Translations under genes and position numbers: made by a program
Shown here: positions 30,021 to 40,610 of the stretch, piece after piece
Position numbering within the stretch: the first letter of the stretch is position 1
Layout of the letters: the number at the start of each line of letters is the position of its first letter
Notes under the pieces: generated by a model
The model's database searches: none
What the model was told of the DNA's origin: nothing
What the model saw: only the letters and a program-made list of their open reading frames with translations
Assembly: GCA_003427395.1 (NCBI GenBank)
Contig: BFEA01000570.1
Coordinates: forward strand, 255,016-299,777
Length of the DNA stretch: 44,762 nucleotides
Direction: 5' to 3'
Source of the DNA: Chara braunii
Taxonomy: Eukaryota > Streptophyta > Charophyceae > Charales > Characeae

Positions 30021-30559
30021 TACCGAGGGGCTAGGAGCGTTGTCGCGTTGTTTGCGTTGTGTCGTTTCGTATGTGTGTGTGCGTGTGTTTTATTATTGTG
30101 TTCGTAAGGTGGTGTGCGCGTGGTGTGTGGGATGCGTCCTAGTTGACCGATGTCGGGCCGCGCTTGGGACTCCATCTCCCCAAGATGTCGGTTCACGTGC
30201 GGGTGCGATAGGCGTATTACCGCGCGTACCTCCTATGCTATAGCGAACGAGAAACGACCTCGGTTGGTCCACCTCTGCGATTGCAACCGAGTAGCTTTCG
30301 TACTGTGGACTGGTAGCTCGACGGGGATACGCCCACCGAAGGGAGGTGACAGCTCCCGTAAGGTGGAGGTAAGTTGTGCCTCGGGTAGGCCCTATCCTGT
30401 CGTAGGGGCTCGCGAGAGGTATGGCTGGCGCACTCGGTCGGAGCGGCCTAAGGAAGCTCCATGTGCGTGTTCGTGTCGAGGTTGGTCCAACTCCTGCGTG
30501 ACGCGACCGAGAGGGTCCCGCGCTACCACGTGCGGCGCCGGACCGATGCGCTCGACAGG

Positions 30560-30578
30560 TGGCGCCGTTGCCGGGGAT
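30560..30578 (+). promoter_or_regulatory. Primer binding site for tRNA-Asp
   Basis: TGGCGCCGTTGCCGGGGAT is complementary to the 3' end of plant tRNA-Asp(GTC), which ends ...CCCCGGCAACGGCGCCA (recalled). It sits two bases after the candidate LTR end and about 390 bp before the first gag ATG. It fixes the start of the internal region. Confidence 0.88.
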
Positions 30579-30968
30579 GACGGAAACTTACCGTTGTCCT
30601 TGGTGGACCGACATCCGGGTATGAGAATGAGAGAGAACTAGGCACGTGAGCAAATAAGAGAAGAACTATGAGATGAAACGTATAGTAGTCTATATGGCTG
30701 TGTGGGTGTGAATGTTGATCTGATTGGTCGTTTTGTTAATGGCATGAACGAGACGAGTATGTGAGTGAATTTTGTGATGAGAATAAGTCTTACTTAGGTG
30801 AACCCAAGGGAGGTAGGAAGTAGAGAGAGAAATGTCTGCCAGGTCCAGAGTGTCGGGTGTTTAGGTGGTCGGTCCGATAGGATCGTGTAGGAATGGGCTG
30901 CTGAGTGGAACCTTTCGTCCTATCGCTTCTTATAACAAGGGGATTGAAGCCGAAGGCAGCTAATCAAA
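30579..30968 (+). other. Untranslated leader before gag
   Basis: No start codon with a useful frame. It includes possible splice donors (GTATGA near 30618, GTGAGC near 30647, AGGTGAAC near 30797) that could serve a spliced 3'-ORF message. Packaging signals would be expected here but cannot be recognised. Confidence 0.5.
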
Positions 30969-33900
30969 ATGCCTGAGGAGATGGCGGACGGTGGGAGAAA
31001 ACTTGTAACGCTCGACGACCTCATCGATGCACTGGATAAGCGTGAGAGAGCGCCGAGCAATTTCCCGAAGGTCGATACATTCCACTTTAAGGGAGAACGG
31101 GTGTTCGACTGGCTAGAGCTGACGGAGCAAGCACTGATGGGGCTGTGAGACGAGGTCAAGCTCCAGCGAGTTCTAAGATATGTCCTTCATAGCCACCATC
31201 AAGAAGTGGGCAAGGTCGTGGAATGCCGCCAATGGTAGTCGGGCGAGGTTCAGGGACATGATGCAGAGAAAGTATAGGTTGGGGGATGGCTTGTTAACCA
31301 TGGCGGATTTGGAGGCCATGAACAAGGATGATTTCTCCACGATTGGGGCGTTTGTGCACGAGTTTAAAAGGAAGGCGCGGAAGGTGCACGGGATCTCCGA
31401 AGAAACGCAGTGTGCCATATTTTTGGGTCTGCTTACTGGCTCGGAGGCCTCGGAGCTGACGGGTCACGGAGGGGGAAATGAGAAACTCACTTGGGCCACT
31501 ATCGACAAAGGGGTGGAAGATGGAAGCCTGGACCAAGTGGAGCAGCACCAGGTGCGGCTGCAAAGGCGCAAGAGAAAGGAAAGGGACGCCACCGTGTCCG
31601 GGACCCCAGGGGTGAAGAGGATCGTCACGGACGTATTGGCAGCGCTGGGGTATGATAATGAGGCGGAAGTGCAGAAGAGGGGGGTGACCATGGCCCAAGG
31701 CCGGGCGTCGGGGGCAGTGGAAGAGGAGGCTACGCGCGAGGACTATGGCAGAGAAGAGACGGGCTCCCAGATTCTAACCAAGGCCCAGAGGAAGCAGCGG
31801 AATTTACAAGTGGGGGGTCAAGGATCCGGAAAAGGGCAGGTCCCGCAAGCGATTGCTGCGCCGCCACCTGCAGCCACGACAACGTCAGCGACGACCGGGC
31901 CGTCATGTATGGGGCCGCCGCCGGCTTGTGGGCACTGGGTGCCGCATTGTCAGCCTGCATCCTGGCCCAGTTGTAATCACTGCACCTCGTGCGGGGGCAG
32001 TCAAACTCACCCCGGGCAAATGGTCCCTTATGCAGGCCCAGCGGCAAGTATGGGGCCCCCGAGCTATCCTGCGGCCCAGGGTCAGTTTGTGGCCCAACCG
32101 CCTCCCTCCCAACAGGCCTCGCAGGCTAGCGTGGCTGGTGGAGGAAACCAAGGACAAGGCGGACAAGGCGGACAAGGCAATGGAGGCCGAGGTCAAGGGG
32201 GTCAAGGAGGTGGCGGCCGAGGCCGGGGAGGAAATGGTGGGGGTCGTGGNGGTGGTTGGAATGGTCAAAGGGGCCAGAACCAAGGCGGCCGGGGCAGCCA
32301 GGACGGGGGCCAAGGGTATGGGAGGCCCCGCTTTGATTGACGAAATGCCACCTGTTGGCATTGTGGCGATGTAGGCTACACTGTGCGGTTCTGCGAGCGG
32401 CGGCGGGAGGATGAATTGTCAGGGTTAATCTCCTCCTGTATGGACGGGGATATATATGACAAGTGGGGTGAGCATATCGACCCCAGGACCCCGGGAGGAA
32501 TCAGGCAAGAGGCTCTCTGGCGGGCAGCAGCGGGACCCACAGCACCCCCGACAATGTTTAGGATGTGGTAGAAGAAGGAAGAGCCGACCGTAAGAGTCGA
32601 GGAGATTGTAGGGGATAGTGAAGAGGTCACTCAGCGACTAAAGGCGGGGACTATAAGGGAGGAGCCAATAGTCGTCGAATCGGATGACGAGGGGCAAGAA
32701 GGCGAAGGAGAGTCGGCTATAGTCCTCCTCGGGAGGATGGAAGATCTGCTGGAAAAGGTGGGAAGGTACCAGCGGAAGTTGCAGGCCCTGTGTGAAGAAG
32801 CGCGAGATTGGGAGGCCAATCTGCCTGAGGTCTTCCTCTACGACTCCGGACCTGAGCCTTCGCCAGGCCAACAGGGGTACCCAAGAGTGGCGACTATAGG
32901 GACGGACCCTAGGTCAGGGATGGCCTATAGACCCCCCACGTCGCATGGGAGGGTGCCACAGGCGGCTCGGACTAGGAGCCAAAACAAGGTCGGGCCTAGC
33001 CAAGAGCCCAGTCAGGCACCCCCTCGAAAGGAGCCGGAGCCAGGACGCGGGAAAGAGGTGGTGGAGGTCCCGGAGGAAGAGGAAGAGGATGACGACGAAG
33101 AGGATGAGAGGCTCCGACAAGAGGAGGATCAGCGGGCGGAGCCGAGGGCCAAAAAGAGAGGAGCCCGGGAGGAGGCCGAGCCAAGCCTACCCGACAGTGT
33201 ACCTAAGAGGAAGAAGTACGCGGTCCGGATGGAGGAAGGTTTTGATGTGGAACGGATGGTGGACAAGCTCCTGGAAGGCCATAACGACTTAATGAACCTG
33301 AAGGATATCCTGGCGTCGGCGCCGAGGCTCCGTGGGGAGTTGAAAGGGCGACTCTCGCGAAGGCTGGTGCCAAATGTCCATCTAAGTACGGTCCTGCCTA
33401 GAGAGGTGGAGTGGACTGAGGCAGGGACAAGGATGGATTGGAAGTGTATGGCGTGTGGGCAGGTGGATTTGGTGATAAGGAACCAGAAGTGTACTGGGAT
33501 GGTGGACACGGGCGCAGAGATGAACATCATCAGGGAGAAGGAGGCAGTGATGATAGGCATGAAGATCGACCGCTCGGACCATGGCATGCTGCACGGCGCT
33601 AACTGCAACGCCGCGTTTTGCGGCACAGCGTCAAATGTGATTATAGAGATTGGGAAGGTGCGAGCCAGGACCTGCTTTTTCGTTATGCCTGATGTCGATC
33701 ACCCCATCCTTCTGGGGCGGTCGTTCGTGTGCCGAACGGAAATGTTGATCTTCAACAAGTACGACGGAACAATGATCCTGCTCCTGTGCGACCCGGCGTG
33801 TGGGAATTATGAAGTTATCACCTGCCGGAACATGGGACCGGGGAGCGGGAGGAATAGGCCCAATCTAGGCTCGTTCACCTTTGAGGAGTCAAAGAACGAG

Positions 33901-34197
33901 CGGAGACGGCTCTGGGAAGTGCCCGAGGAGGAGGATAAGGCTGAGGTGCTGACACTGAGCCTCACAGATGTGAATAAGGCCATGAAGGTGGTGTCGGCTC
34001 ATGACATGGTGGATCCGGAGGCCATTAAGGCATTGAGGGAGCAGGTTTTGGAGAACCCTCAAGTGGGAGAGGTGGAGTTGGTGTATCGGCTTCCAAGAGG
34101 GGGGGGAGGCCCTGCAATGGCCCAGGCCCGAACGACAAGTCGACCTTTTTTAGGGGAGGGCTTAAACAAGGCTGCCAAAGGCGGTACAAGACCGTAG
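30969..34197 (+). pseudogene. gag-protease region of the retrotransposon (broken)
   Basis: Encodes capsid/nucleocapsid and aspartic protease. The first ATG (30969) opens a frame with FHFKGERVFDWLELTEQAL, a Gag capsid-like start; it meets TGA at 31146 and the frame shifts by +1 near 31215. The second frame (ATG 31180) continues with a capsid-like region, then a Gly/Gln-rich nucleocapsid tail, TGA at 32338, and a knuckle CWHCGDVGYTVRFC in which the usual His is Tyr. TAG at 32569 follows, then an acidic linker and the protease (active-site DTGAEMNII near 33508-33534, later ILLGRSF), to TAG at 34195. The frame of the next domain overlaps its end. Stops are TGA/TAG only. Too damaged to make a functional product. 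Confidence 0.88.
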
Positions 34198-37100
34198 ATA
34201 AGAAGTGTCGCCCAGTTCCCGTGCTCGTCACGGAGGATGAGGAAGCCTACTACGAGCGGGAACGAGGATTGATATGGCGTATGCGGGAGCACTCGTTGGC
34301 CGGGCCGTGCCGTATCAACGACGAGAATGAGGGGAAGTTGATAATCGGGGAGCCCGACTTCCTGTCACCCCAGGAAAGAGCGTTGATGGTGGGGTTGATG
34401 AAGAAAAGGCACCGCGCGTATGCTTTCAATGACGATGAGCGTGGGAGGCTGGATGTGGACAAGATCCCGACGATACGAATCCACACCGTTCCGCACGAGC
34501 CATGGAATTTAAGGGGCACACGGTACCCCAATCCGGACGAGGAAAAGATGGTGGTGGACTACCTCGACGGCAAGATGCGAACGCACGTGGCCGATTATTC
34601 CAGTGGGCCGTACGCGTCGCCTTGGTTTTGTTTTATTAAACCAAATGGGACGCTAAGGTGGGTGCAAGACTTGCAAGTTGAACGGTTAAATGCGGTGACA
34701 GTGCGGGACGCGGGAGGATTGCCGAACGTGGACGCATTGTCAGAATTGTGCGCAGGGAGGCCTATAATCTCGCTTATAGACCTCTACTCGGGGTATGACC
34801 AATTCCCCGTATACCCGCCAGACAGGCCCGTAATGGCAATGCACACTCCCAGAGGACTGATTCATATGAACGTGGCGCCTCAAGGTTGAACGAATGCAGT
34901 GGCGATGGTGCAAAGGCATATGATCAGAGCTATGTAGACGGTCAGCCCACATATCACTCAGCCGTATATCGATGACCTGGCGGTCAAAGGTCCGAAGGAG
35001 AAGGAGGAAGATGAAGTGATGCCCGGTGTGCGGTGCTTTGTCTGGAAGCATGTCCAAGACATCGATCAGGTTCTGGGGTTATTGGAGGAACATAACCTGA
35101 CGGTGAGCGGCCCCAAGTCGAAACATTGTATGAGGGAGGCCACGATTCTAGGGTTCGTCTGCAATGAGAGTGGGCAGAGGCTTGACGTAAAGAAGACAGA
35201 TAAGATTCTTGAGTGGCCAGTGCCCTTCCGCTCGATAACGGATGTGAGGAGCTTCCTTGGGACGTGCGGATTTTGGAGGAGCTTCATGAAGGACTTTGCC
35301 ACGAAGACGGAGCATTTAAGGAAGTTGATGCGCCAGGATCAAGAATGGGTCTGGGGCGAAGACTAGGAAGAGGCGGTCGATAGGATGAAGGGAGAGTTTA
35401 AGGAAGGAGGTTTGGTATTGGGAACGCCAAACTATGAGGTCACGGAGGAAAGACCATTCGTCATTGAGACGGACGCTGGGCCAACTGCCTTGGGAGGGGT
35501 CCTGATTCAGGCAGATACTGAGGGGAAGGAGAGGCCGCTAAGATTCGAAAGTCGTACCCTCAATACAACTAAGAGGAACTACTCTCAGTTCAAAAAGGAG
35601 ACGTTGGCGGTACTTCATTGCCTAAGGACCTTCCGGAACTATGTTTTTGGCAGGAGGCTCATCTTGAGGGTGGACCCTACTGCACTGGTGCGTTCCTTGA
35701 AGGATTATACTCCATCTGACCCAACCATCGCAAGATGGTTGACCTACATTTGAATGTTTAATTTCGAGCTGGAAAGGATCCCAGAGAACAAGAACAGGGC
35801 AAATGGGTTAAGCCGCATCAACCGGGACGGATTGGACGAGGAATCGATAGAAGACACACCGCCAGTTGATGGGTTTCTGGATCAAGAGGAGGACGTTTGC
35901 CTGCACATAAACGAATGGTCCCTGCGAGTGCCCAGTTGTGTCAGCCACCCCATATGGCTGGCACCAAAGGGGTACGAGCAGAAGGAAGAGTTAGTCCTCA
36001 AGCCCTTTCAGGAGGAGGATCCGTGGGGAANTAAGGATGTTGGTTGGATNATGAAGTTGGCGTTGGCAGGTANGCACAGTCTGGTGGAGNAAGTGAGGAN
36101 AATAGAGGAAGNCCCCGCTCAGGTAGAGGAGCATGAGCAGCTAATGGGAGGGATGTACCTGCTCACCAATACGCTCCTGCAGGGAGACTTCGACCGGAAG
36201 GGCTCGTTCAGTCACGAGGAGGATGAGATTCTGGTTCCTGAAAGCCGAGACGACGAATTCGAGGAAGGAGAAATCAAGGAGGCGTTTCGGACGGAGGTGT
36301 ACGATGGGATCTACCAGGAATTGGGGTTGCTCCTATCATGTGAGATGAGCGATAGAGATGCAAGTGCTAAGGCACAGAAGATGAGGCACCTCTATGTGGT
36401 AAGGGACGGCCACTTGTTTATAAAGCGGCAGGTCGGGAACCCCAGGAGGATCGTATGTGGGAGAAACCGGCAAATTGATATCATAGCGGCCCTACACGAT
36501 GGTATAGCAGGGGGGCACAGAGGGGTAAGTGCCACATGCGCGAAGATAAGCGAGCTCTACCATTGGGACGGGATGCTGACGATGGTTACCAAATACTGTC
36601 GGTCCTGTATACCTTGTCAAGAGAGGTCTGCGCAAAGGCCTGGAGAACCCCTACAGCCAAGGTTAGAAAGGGAAGTGGGTGTGGTCGTACACCTAGACCT
36701 GTTATTCATGCCAGCAGGGGAGAATGAGTGTAACTACATCTTCGATGCACGGAATAACCTTACTGGCTTTGTGGACGGACGAGCTATCTGAACGAAGACT
36801 GGCCCGGTTTTGGCGAACTGCATCGAGGAGTATTACCTGCGATACCCTTTCGTCAGGGAGTTCGTGATGGATCGAGGATCAGAGTTTACCTGCAATGAGG
36901 TGAGGACGTTGCTTGCAGGGTATGGCGTAGTGGCCAACTATACTACGGCCGCACACCCTCAAGCGAACGCTCCTGTGGAAAGAGGGCACAGTACCATCAC
37001 GAATCTCCTGGCTAAGTGGACAGAGGGCAAGCCTGGTCAGTGGTCGAAGTTCCTACGCGCAACTTTCTTCGTGGAGAATGTTACGGTAAAGAGGACTACC

Positions 37101-37547
37101 AAGTACGCGCCAGCCACGATATGGTATGGGAGGCATGCCACATTTCCCATAGAAAGCTTTATGAAGACGTGGAGGCGCCAGGACTTGGAGGTAAACCTGT
37201 CTTTCGAAGAACTGCTCGATATTCGGACACGGCAAGTGGGGGCGGCCGAAGAAAGATTGCGAGAGGCCGCTGGTCAGGTGGAAAGAAGTCGCATGGAAGA
37301 TAAGATGAGGGGGGACCAGATGGTGCGAGTAAGAAAGGAGCCATTGGCAGTAGGGGATGTCGTATTATTATACGACTCCTCTTTGGAAAAGCAATGGTCG
37401 AGGAAGCTTGACAAGAGATGGTTGGGGCCCTATAGAATATTGCGATGCGGCGAATTTGGGGCCTATCAGATCGAGGAGCTGGACGGGACGGGCTGGCAGG
37501 ATTGGGTATCAGGGACCAGGCTGAAGAAATTCGTGGCCAGGGAATAG
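34107..37547 (+). pseudogene. RT-RNaseH-integrase region (pol, broken)
   Basis: One frame, -1 relative to gag-pro, entered around a G8 run (34099-34106). In order: connector (RYKTVDKKCRPVPV); reverse transcriptase with LIDLYSGYDQ and catalytic YIDDL (about 34965); RNase H starting FVIETDAGPTALGGV with KKETLAV, where the late motif usually ADxLSR reads ANGLSR; integrase with an HHCC zinc domain (H..H...CRSCIPC), catalytic Asp in VHLDLLF, Asp in VMDRGSEF and Glu in PVERGH, and a C-terminal GPY/F motif. In-frame stops: TGA 34887, TAG 34935, TAG 35364, TGA 35751, TGA 36789, then the normal end TAG 37545. Several Ns lie at 36032-36112. It would copy the RNA and insert the DNA if intact. Confidence 0.92.
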
Positions 37548-37687
37548 GTAAAAAACTCTACCTTTCTCAGAGTAGACTGGTCCTTGAGGTATCGCATGTT
37601 ATGGTCAGGACAGGTGAGGGAGTAGAAAAAGGCATGTGTATTGTCATAAAAACTTGATGAACCGAGGGCTAACCTTGTGGTGTGCCT

Positions 37688-37714
37688 GCTTGCTTTCTCT
37701 CGCCTGTTGTGCAG
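37688..37714 (+). promoter_or_regulatory. Candidate 3' splice acceptor before the 3' ORF
   Basis: A pyrimidine-rich tract (CTGCTTGCTTTCTCTCGCCT...) ends in GCAG at 37714, 23 bases before the ATG of the 3' ORF. This fits expression from a spliced subgenomic RNA, as known for env-position ORFs. Consensus-based inference. Confidence 0.45.
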
Positions 37715-37736
37715 GTCTGACTTTCCGAAGACAGCC

Positions 37737-40610
37737 ATGCAGAGGGGCGGGAGGGGCGCGCGGCCACGACAGGGGCCTCAGGGAGCATCAGGAGAGGATG
37801 ACTCGCGCAGACCGGTTGGGAGGGAGTCTACGCCTATCTTCGACGACGGTAACATAGAGCTTTTTTCTGGACTCCTACCAGGCACATGTGACACGGGAGG
37901 GTTGGTCTACCTTGGAGAGGATACAGAACCTGAGGGGAGTCGGGCGCTTCGAGGAACCTATTGCGCACATTCGAGAGGAGGCGTTGACATGGCAGGATGT
38001 GGAGGCGAGGATGCAGATGCTGAGGGCTTTGCCGATGGGACCGGATGGATTGCCTATTCAATTGGAGGAAGGCAATGCGGAGGAGTTTATCCCGGCCTAT
38101 GAGCAGTATATGCGCGACCAGGGGACTGGGCAGGAGGAGTGGATGCAGATGCTGCCCCTCTGGACGCGGAGGGCAGAGAGGTCGTTGGCGAAGCAGATCT
38201 GGGATAGGGCACGCGACTGGGAGGACTGCAGGGCCAGTTGAGACAGGCATTTCGACGACTGGAGCCCGAGAGACCAGAGCCCAGGGTGGAGAGACGACAG
38301 AGGAGTAAGAGGCCACGGGGCCCAGAGGCGAGAGGGGCCGCTACGACCAGAGGCGGCCGAAAGGCCTTGGCACAGCGAGATGGGCCAGCAGGGGCCGCCC
38401 AGACGGTGGAGCCAGTTCAGGCCGCGGGGCCAGCTTAGGCGGCGGAGCTACCCCCTACCTATGGACTCGAGCAGGTGGAGTTTCGTCGAATCACGGGTAG
38501 TGATCTACGGGGCCCGTCGCCGACGTTACCAGAGGGGGGAGAGGCGGTGCCGTTGAGGACGCCGCTCGACAGGTTGGAGGCTCATCCCGACGCGTCCCAG
38601 TGGGGGGCGTCACAACTGGAAGCGGACCAGAGCGGACCGGCACGGTATGAGCCAGTAGAGGATGAGCCAGAGGAGGAACCACCTGAGCCGGGGCCTGAGG
38701 CAGGGTCTCGCGAACGCAAGGAACCGCAGACTGAGGGGGTTATCACTGTTGGGGATGATACCCCTCCTCCTGCCCCGATTCCGGAACAGGCACGACAGTA
38801 TTGGACTGAAGGAATTCCTGAGCCGGGCAGCGAGGAAATGTTGGGGCCTCCATCGGAAACTACTATGCCACCTCCGACGCAGGCGGAGCCAGAGGAGGGC
38901 GAGAGAGCGAGGACACCTACTACTATGGTACCACATCTAACTGAGCCTACAGGTGAACGCATGGATGTGGAGGTGCCGACACCCAGGGAGCCTCCGCCAA
39001 GGCCGCCACCCACAGAGGAGGGGACGAGTGAGAGAGACCCATGAGATGCAGGCAAGGAGGCCATCAGGGGAGACGAAAGAAGAAAAGCGCGCGAGGGTGC
39101 AGGTACGCCTCGAGGAGTTATACCAGGAAAAGCTCAGGATGGAGGCCGCAAGAGAAGCGCCAAGGCCGCCAATTGACCCTCCGACGAGTGAGCAGAGGAT
39201 TAGCGAGGCTTGGGCCAGCTATGAGGGTGAGAGAGATGATGCTCGCCTGAGGTCACGGGAGGCAGGATAGGAGAATGCGAGGGTGGGCGAGGCACGAGAA
39301 ACAGAGGACTTGGGATTTTCAGCCGCCAGGATGGAGATTGAGCGTGCAGATAAGAGGATAGGTGAGGTGGCGGTCTCGTCCTTCCAACGGTACTCCATGC
39401 TCAACGATGAGTTGGCGGCCTCGAGGTTAGACGTGGGACAATTGTCCACCCAACTGGCAGAAGAGAGGGCAGAGAACCAGGCGTGGAGGACCCGCATGGA
39501 AGCCAAGGAGGCGGAGTGGGAGAAGAGGCTTCAGGACATGGCGGCGATGGTAGAGAGGCTCTCGGCCACTAAGGTGGTCGACTGGATGGAGCAGAGCCGG
39601 TATGGTATTCAGGGGAAGGAGGTACAGGGGCTCTTTGGCCAGGAAGGAACGACGGAGACGCCACAGCAGGAGGGAATGGGGAAGGTATTCCTGGACCCAG
39701 CAGAGGCGGCAGCACGGCGGGAGGCCGAGGAGGGGAGGTTCAGCTTTAGGACGCCCACAGAGTTGGCCTCGCAACAGGCCACCCCTTTGACGATTGAGAT
39801 CCCTGAGGGCGAGCCGACGCAGAGACCCCAACCTCCAGTAAAGGAAGGGGGCCCCACAGAGGAGTCCCCTATGATCCTTTTGGAGGTGCAGGAGGGTGCC
39901 CTTACGGGAGCAGCAGCATCCACTGAGCTGGAGGCAATGGGGGGAGAGGCGTCTTGACTGGATGAGTTAGTGGCAGCTATGGAGTTGGACATGCCGTCAG
40001 GAGAGCCTCAAGACAGGAGACCCCAGAGCGTGTACCAGAGATAGAGGAGCTGAGGACGCAGTTAGGCTCTTGGGCTACTGGAGCCGACTCAGGAGAGCAT
40101 ATCTCAGAGCAGCAGCAGGAAGTTATGAGCGAGCCAGCGACTGCCGTGACTCCCCAGCCTTCTGACCTGCATAGGGACGAGGGGGCGACTGCGATGGAAG
40201 GAGTCCGCGGGGGTAGGCCACTGAGATTGGACACTCCAGCGTACCGACCCGAGGGAGGTGAGGCGCTAGCAGGGCCGAGTACCCAGATGATGGAGGTGGG
40301 GCCGACAGAGTCATGGAGTATGCCCCAGAGCCATGAGATGAGCAGGGGAACTAGTTAGACGTCGTCGTTGCCTGAGTCCCAGAAGAAGAAGAGGAGGTGT
40401 CGAGGGAGATCAGACGATCAGTGCTTCTTCTGCAAGGACGGTATACATAGAGCTCTTGAATGCCCGAAGTTCCTCAAGGATAAGGCAGCCGGGAGAGTAA
40501 CAGAGAGTGGTGGGAGAATGTACGACAGGCAAGGACGAGTGGTAGAGCGGGCTCCAGATGGGGGTAGGGCACAGTTATACAGACATAACCATGAGGCTAT
40601 GAGTGAGTAG
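37737..40610 (+). pseudogene. 3' ORF encoding a second Gag-like protein (broken)
   Basis: About 950 codons after pol, where some elements carry env. The start ATG 37737 opens a basic, Gly/Arg-rich N-terminus. Then a capsid-like region in two similar halves: one from DDGNIELF to TWQDVEARM, another from EEGNAEEFIPAYEQYM through PLWTRRAERSLAKQI to WEDCRA and RQAFRR. A Pro/Glu-rich linker follows (38500-39040), then a coiled coil (about 39300-39560), a second acidic linker, and a C-terminal CCHC knuckle CFFCKDGIHRALEC (40422-40463) before TAG 40608. No signal peptide or membrane span is visible, so it is not env-like. Breaks: an extra T in the T6 run 37861-37866, a shift near 38235, TAG 38436, TGA 39042 with a shift, TAG 39268, TGA 39955, a shift near 40015, TAG 40356. 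Gag identity is inference from layout. Confidence 0.75.

Larger units (their letters stand above)
22668..30557 (+). repeat. 5' LTR (about 7.9 kb, 3' border inferred)
   Basis: The 5' border TGTCGGCGCG is set by comparison with two other copies. The first ~1985 bp are repeated at 42768-44762 with roughly 5% differences by eye. The 3' border is inferred: CTCGACA ends at 30557 and the primer binding site starts two bases later. Starting TG and ending CA fits an LTR. ATACCCTT-AC-AAGGGTAT at its start forms a hairpin. A TATA-rich stretch near 23335-23375 is a promoter candidate. A 102-codon ORF (about 22992-23300) is open in both LTR copies. A ~90-bp block near 23550 recurs near 23910. Many single Ns lie in 24653-27704. 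The part after 24652 has no second copy here to confirm it as LTR. Confidence 0.7.

Noticed and set aside
37737-40610. env-like membrane protein
   Set aside because: No signal peptide, no hydrophobic span; the C-terminal CCHC knuckle argues for a Gag-type protein.
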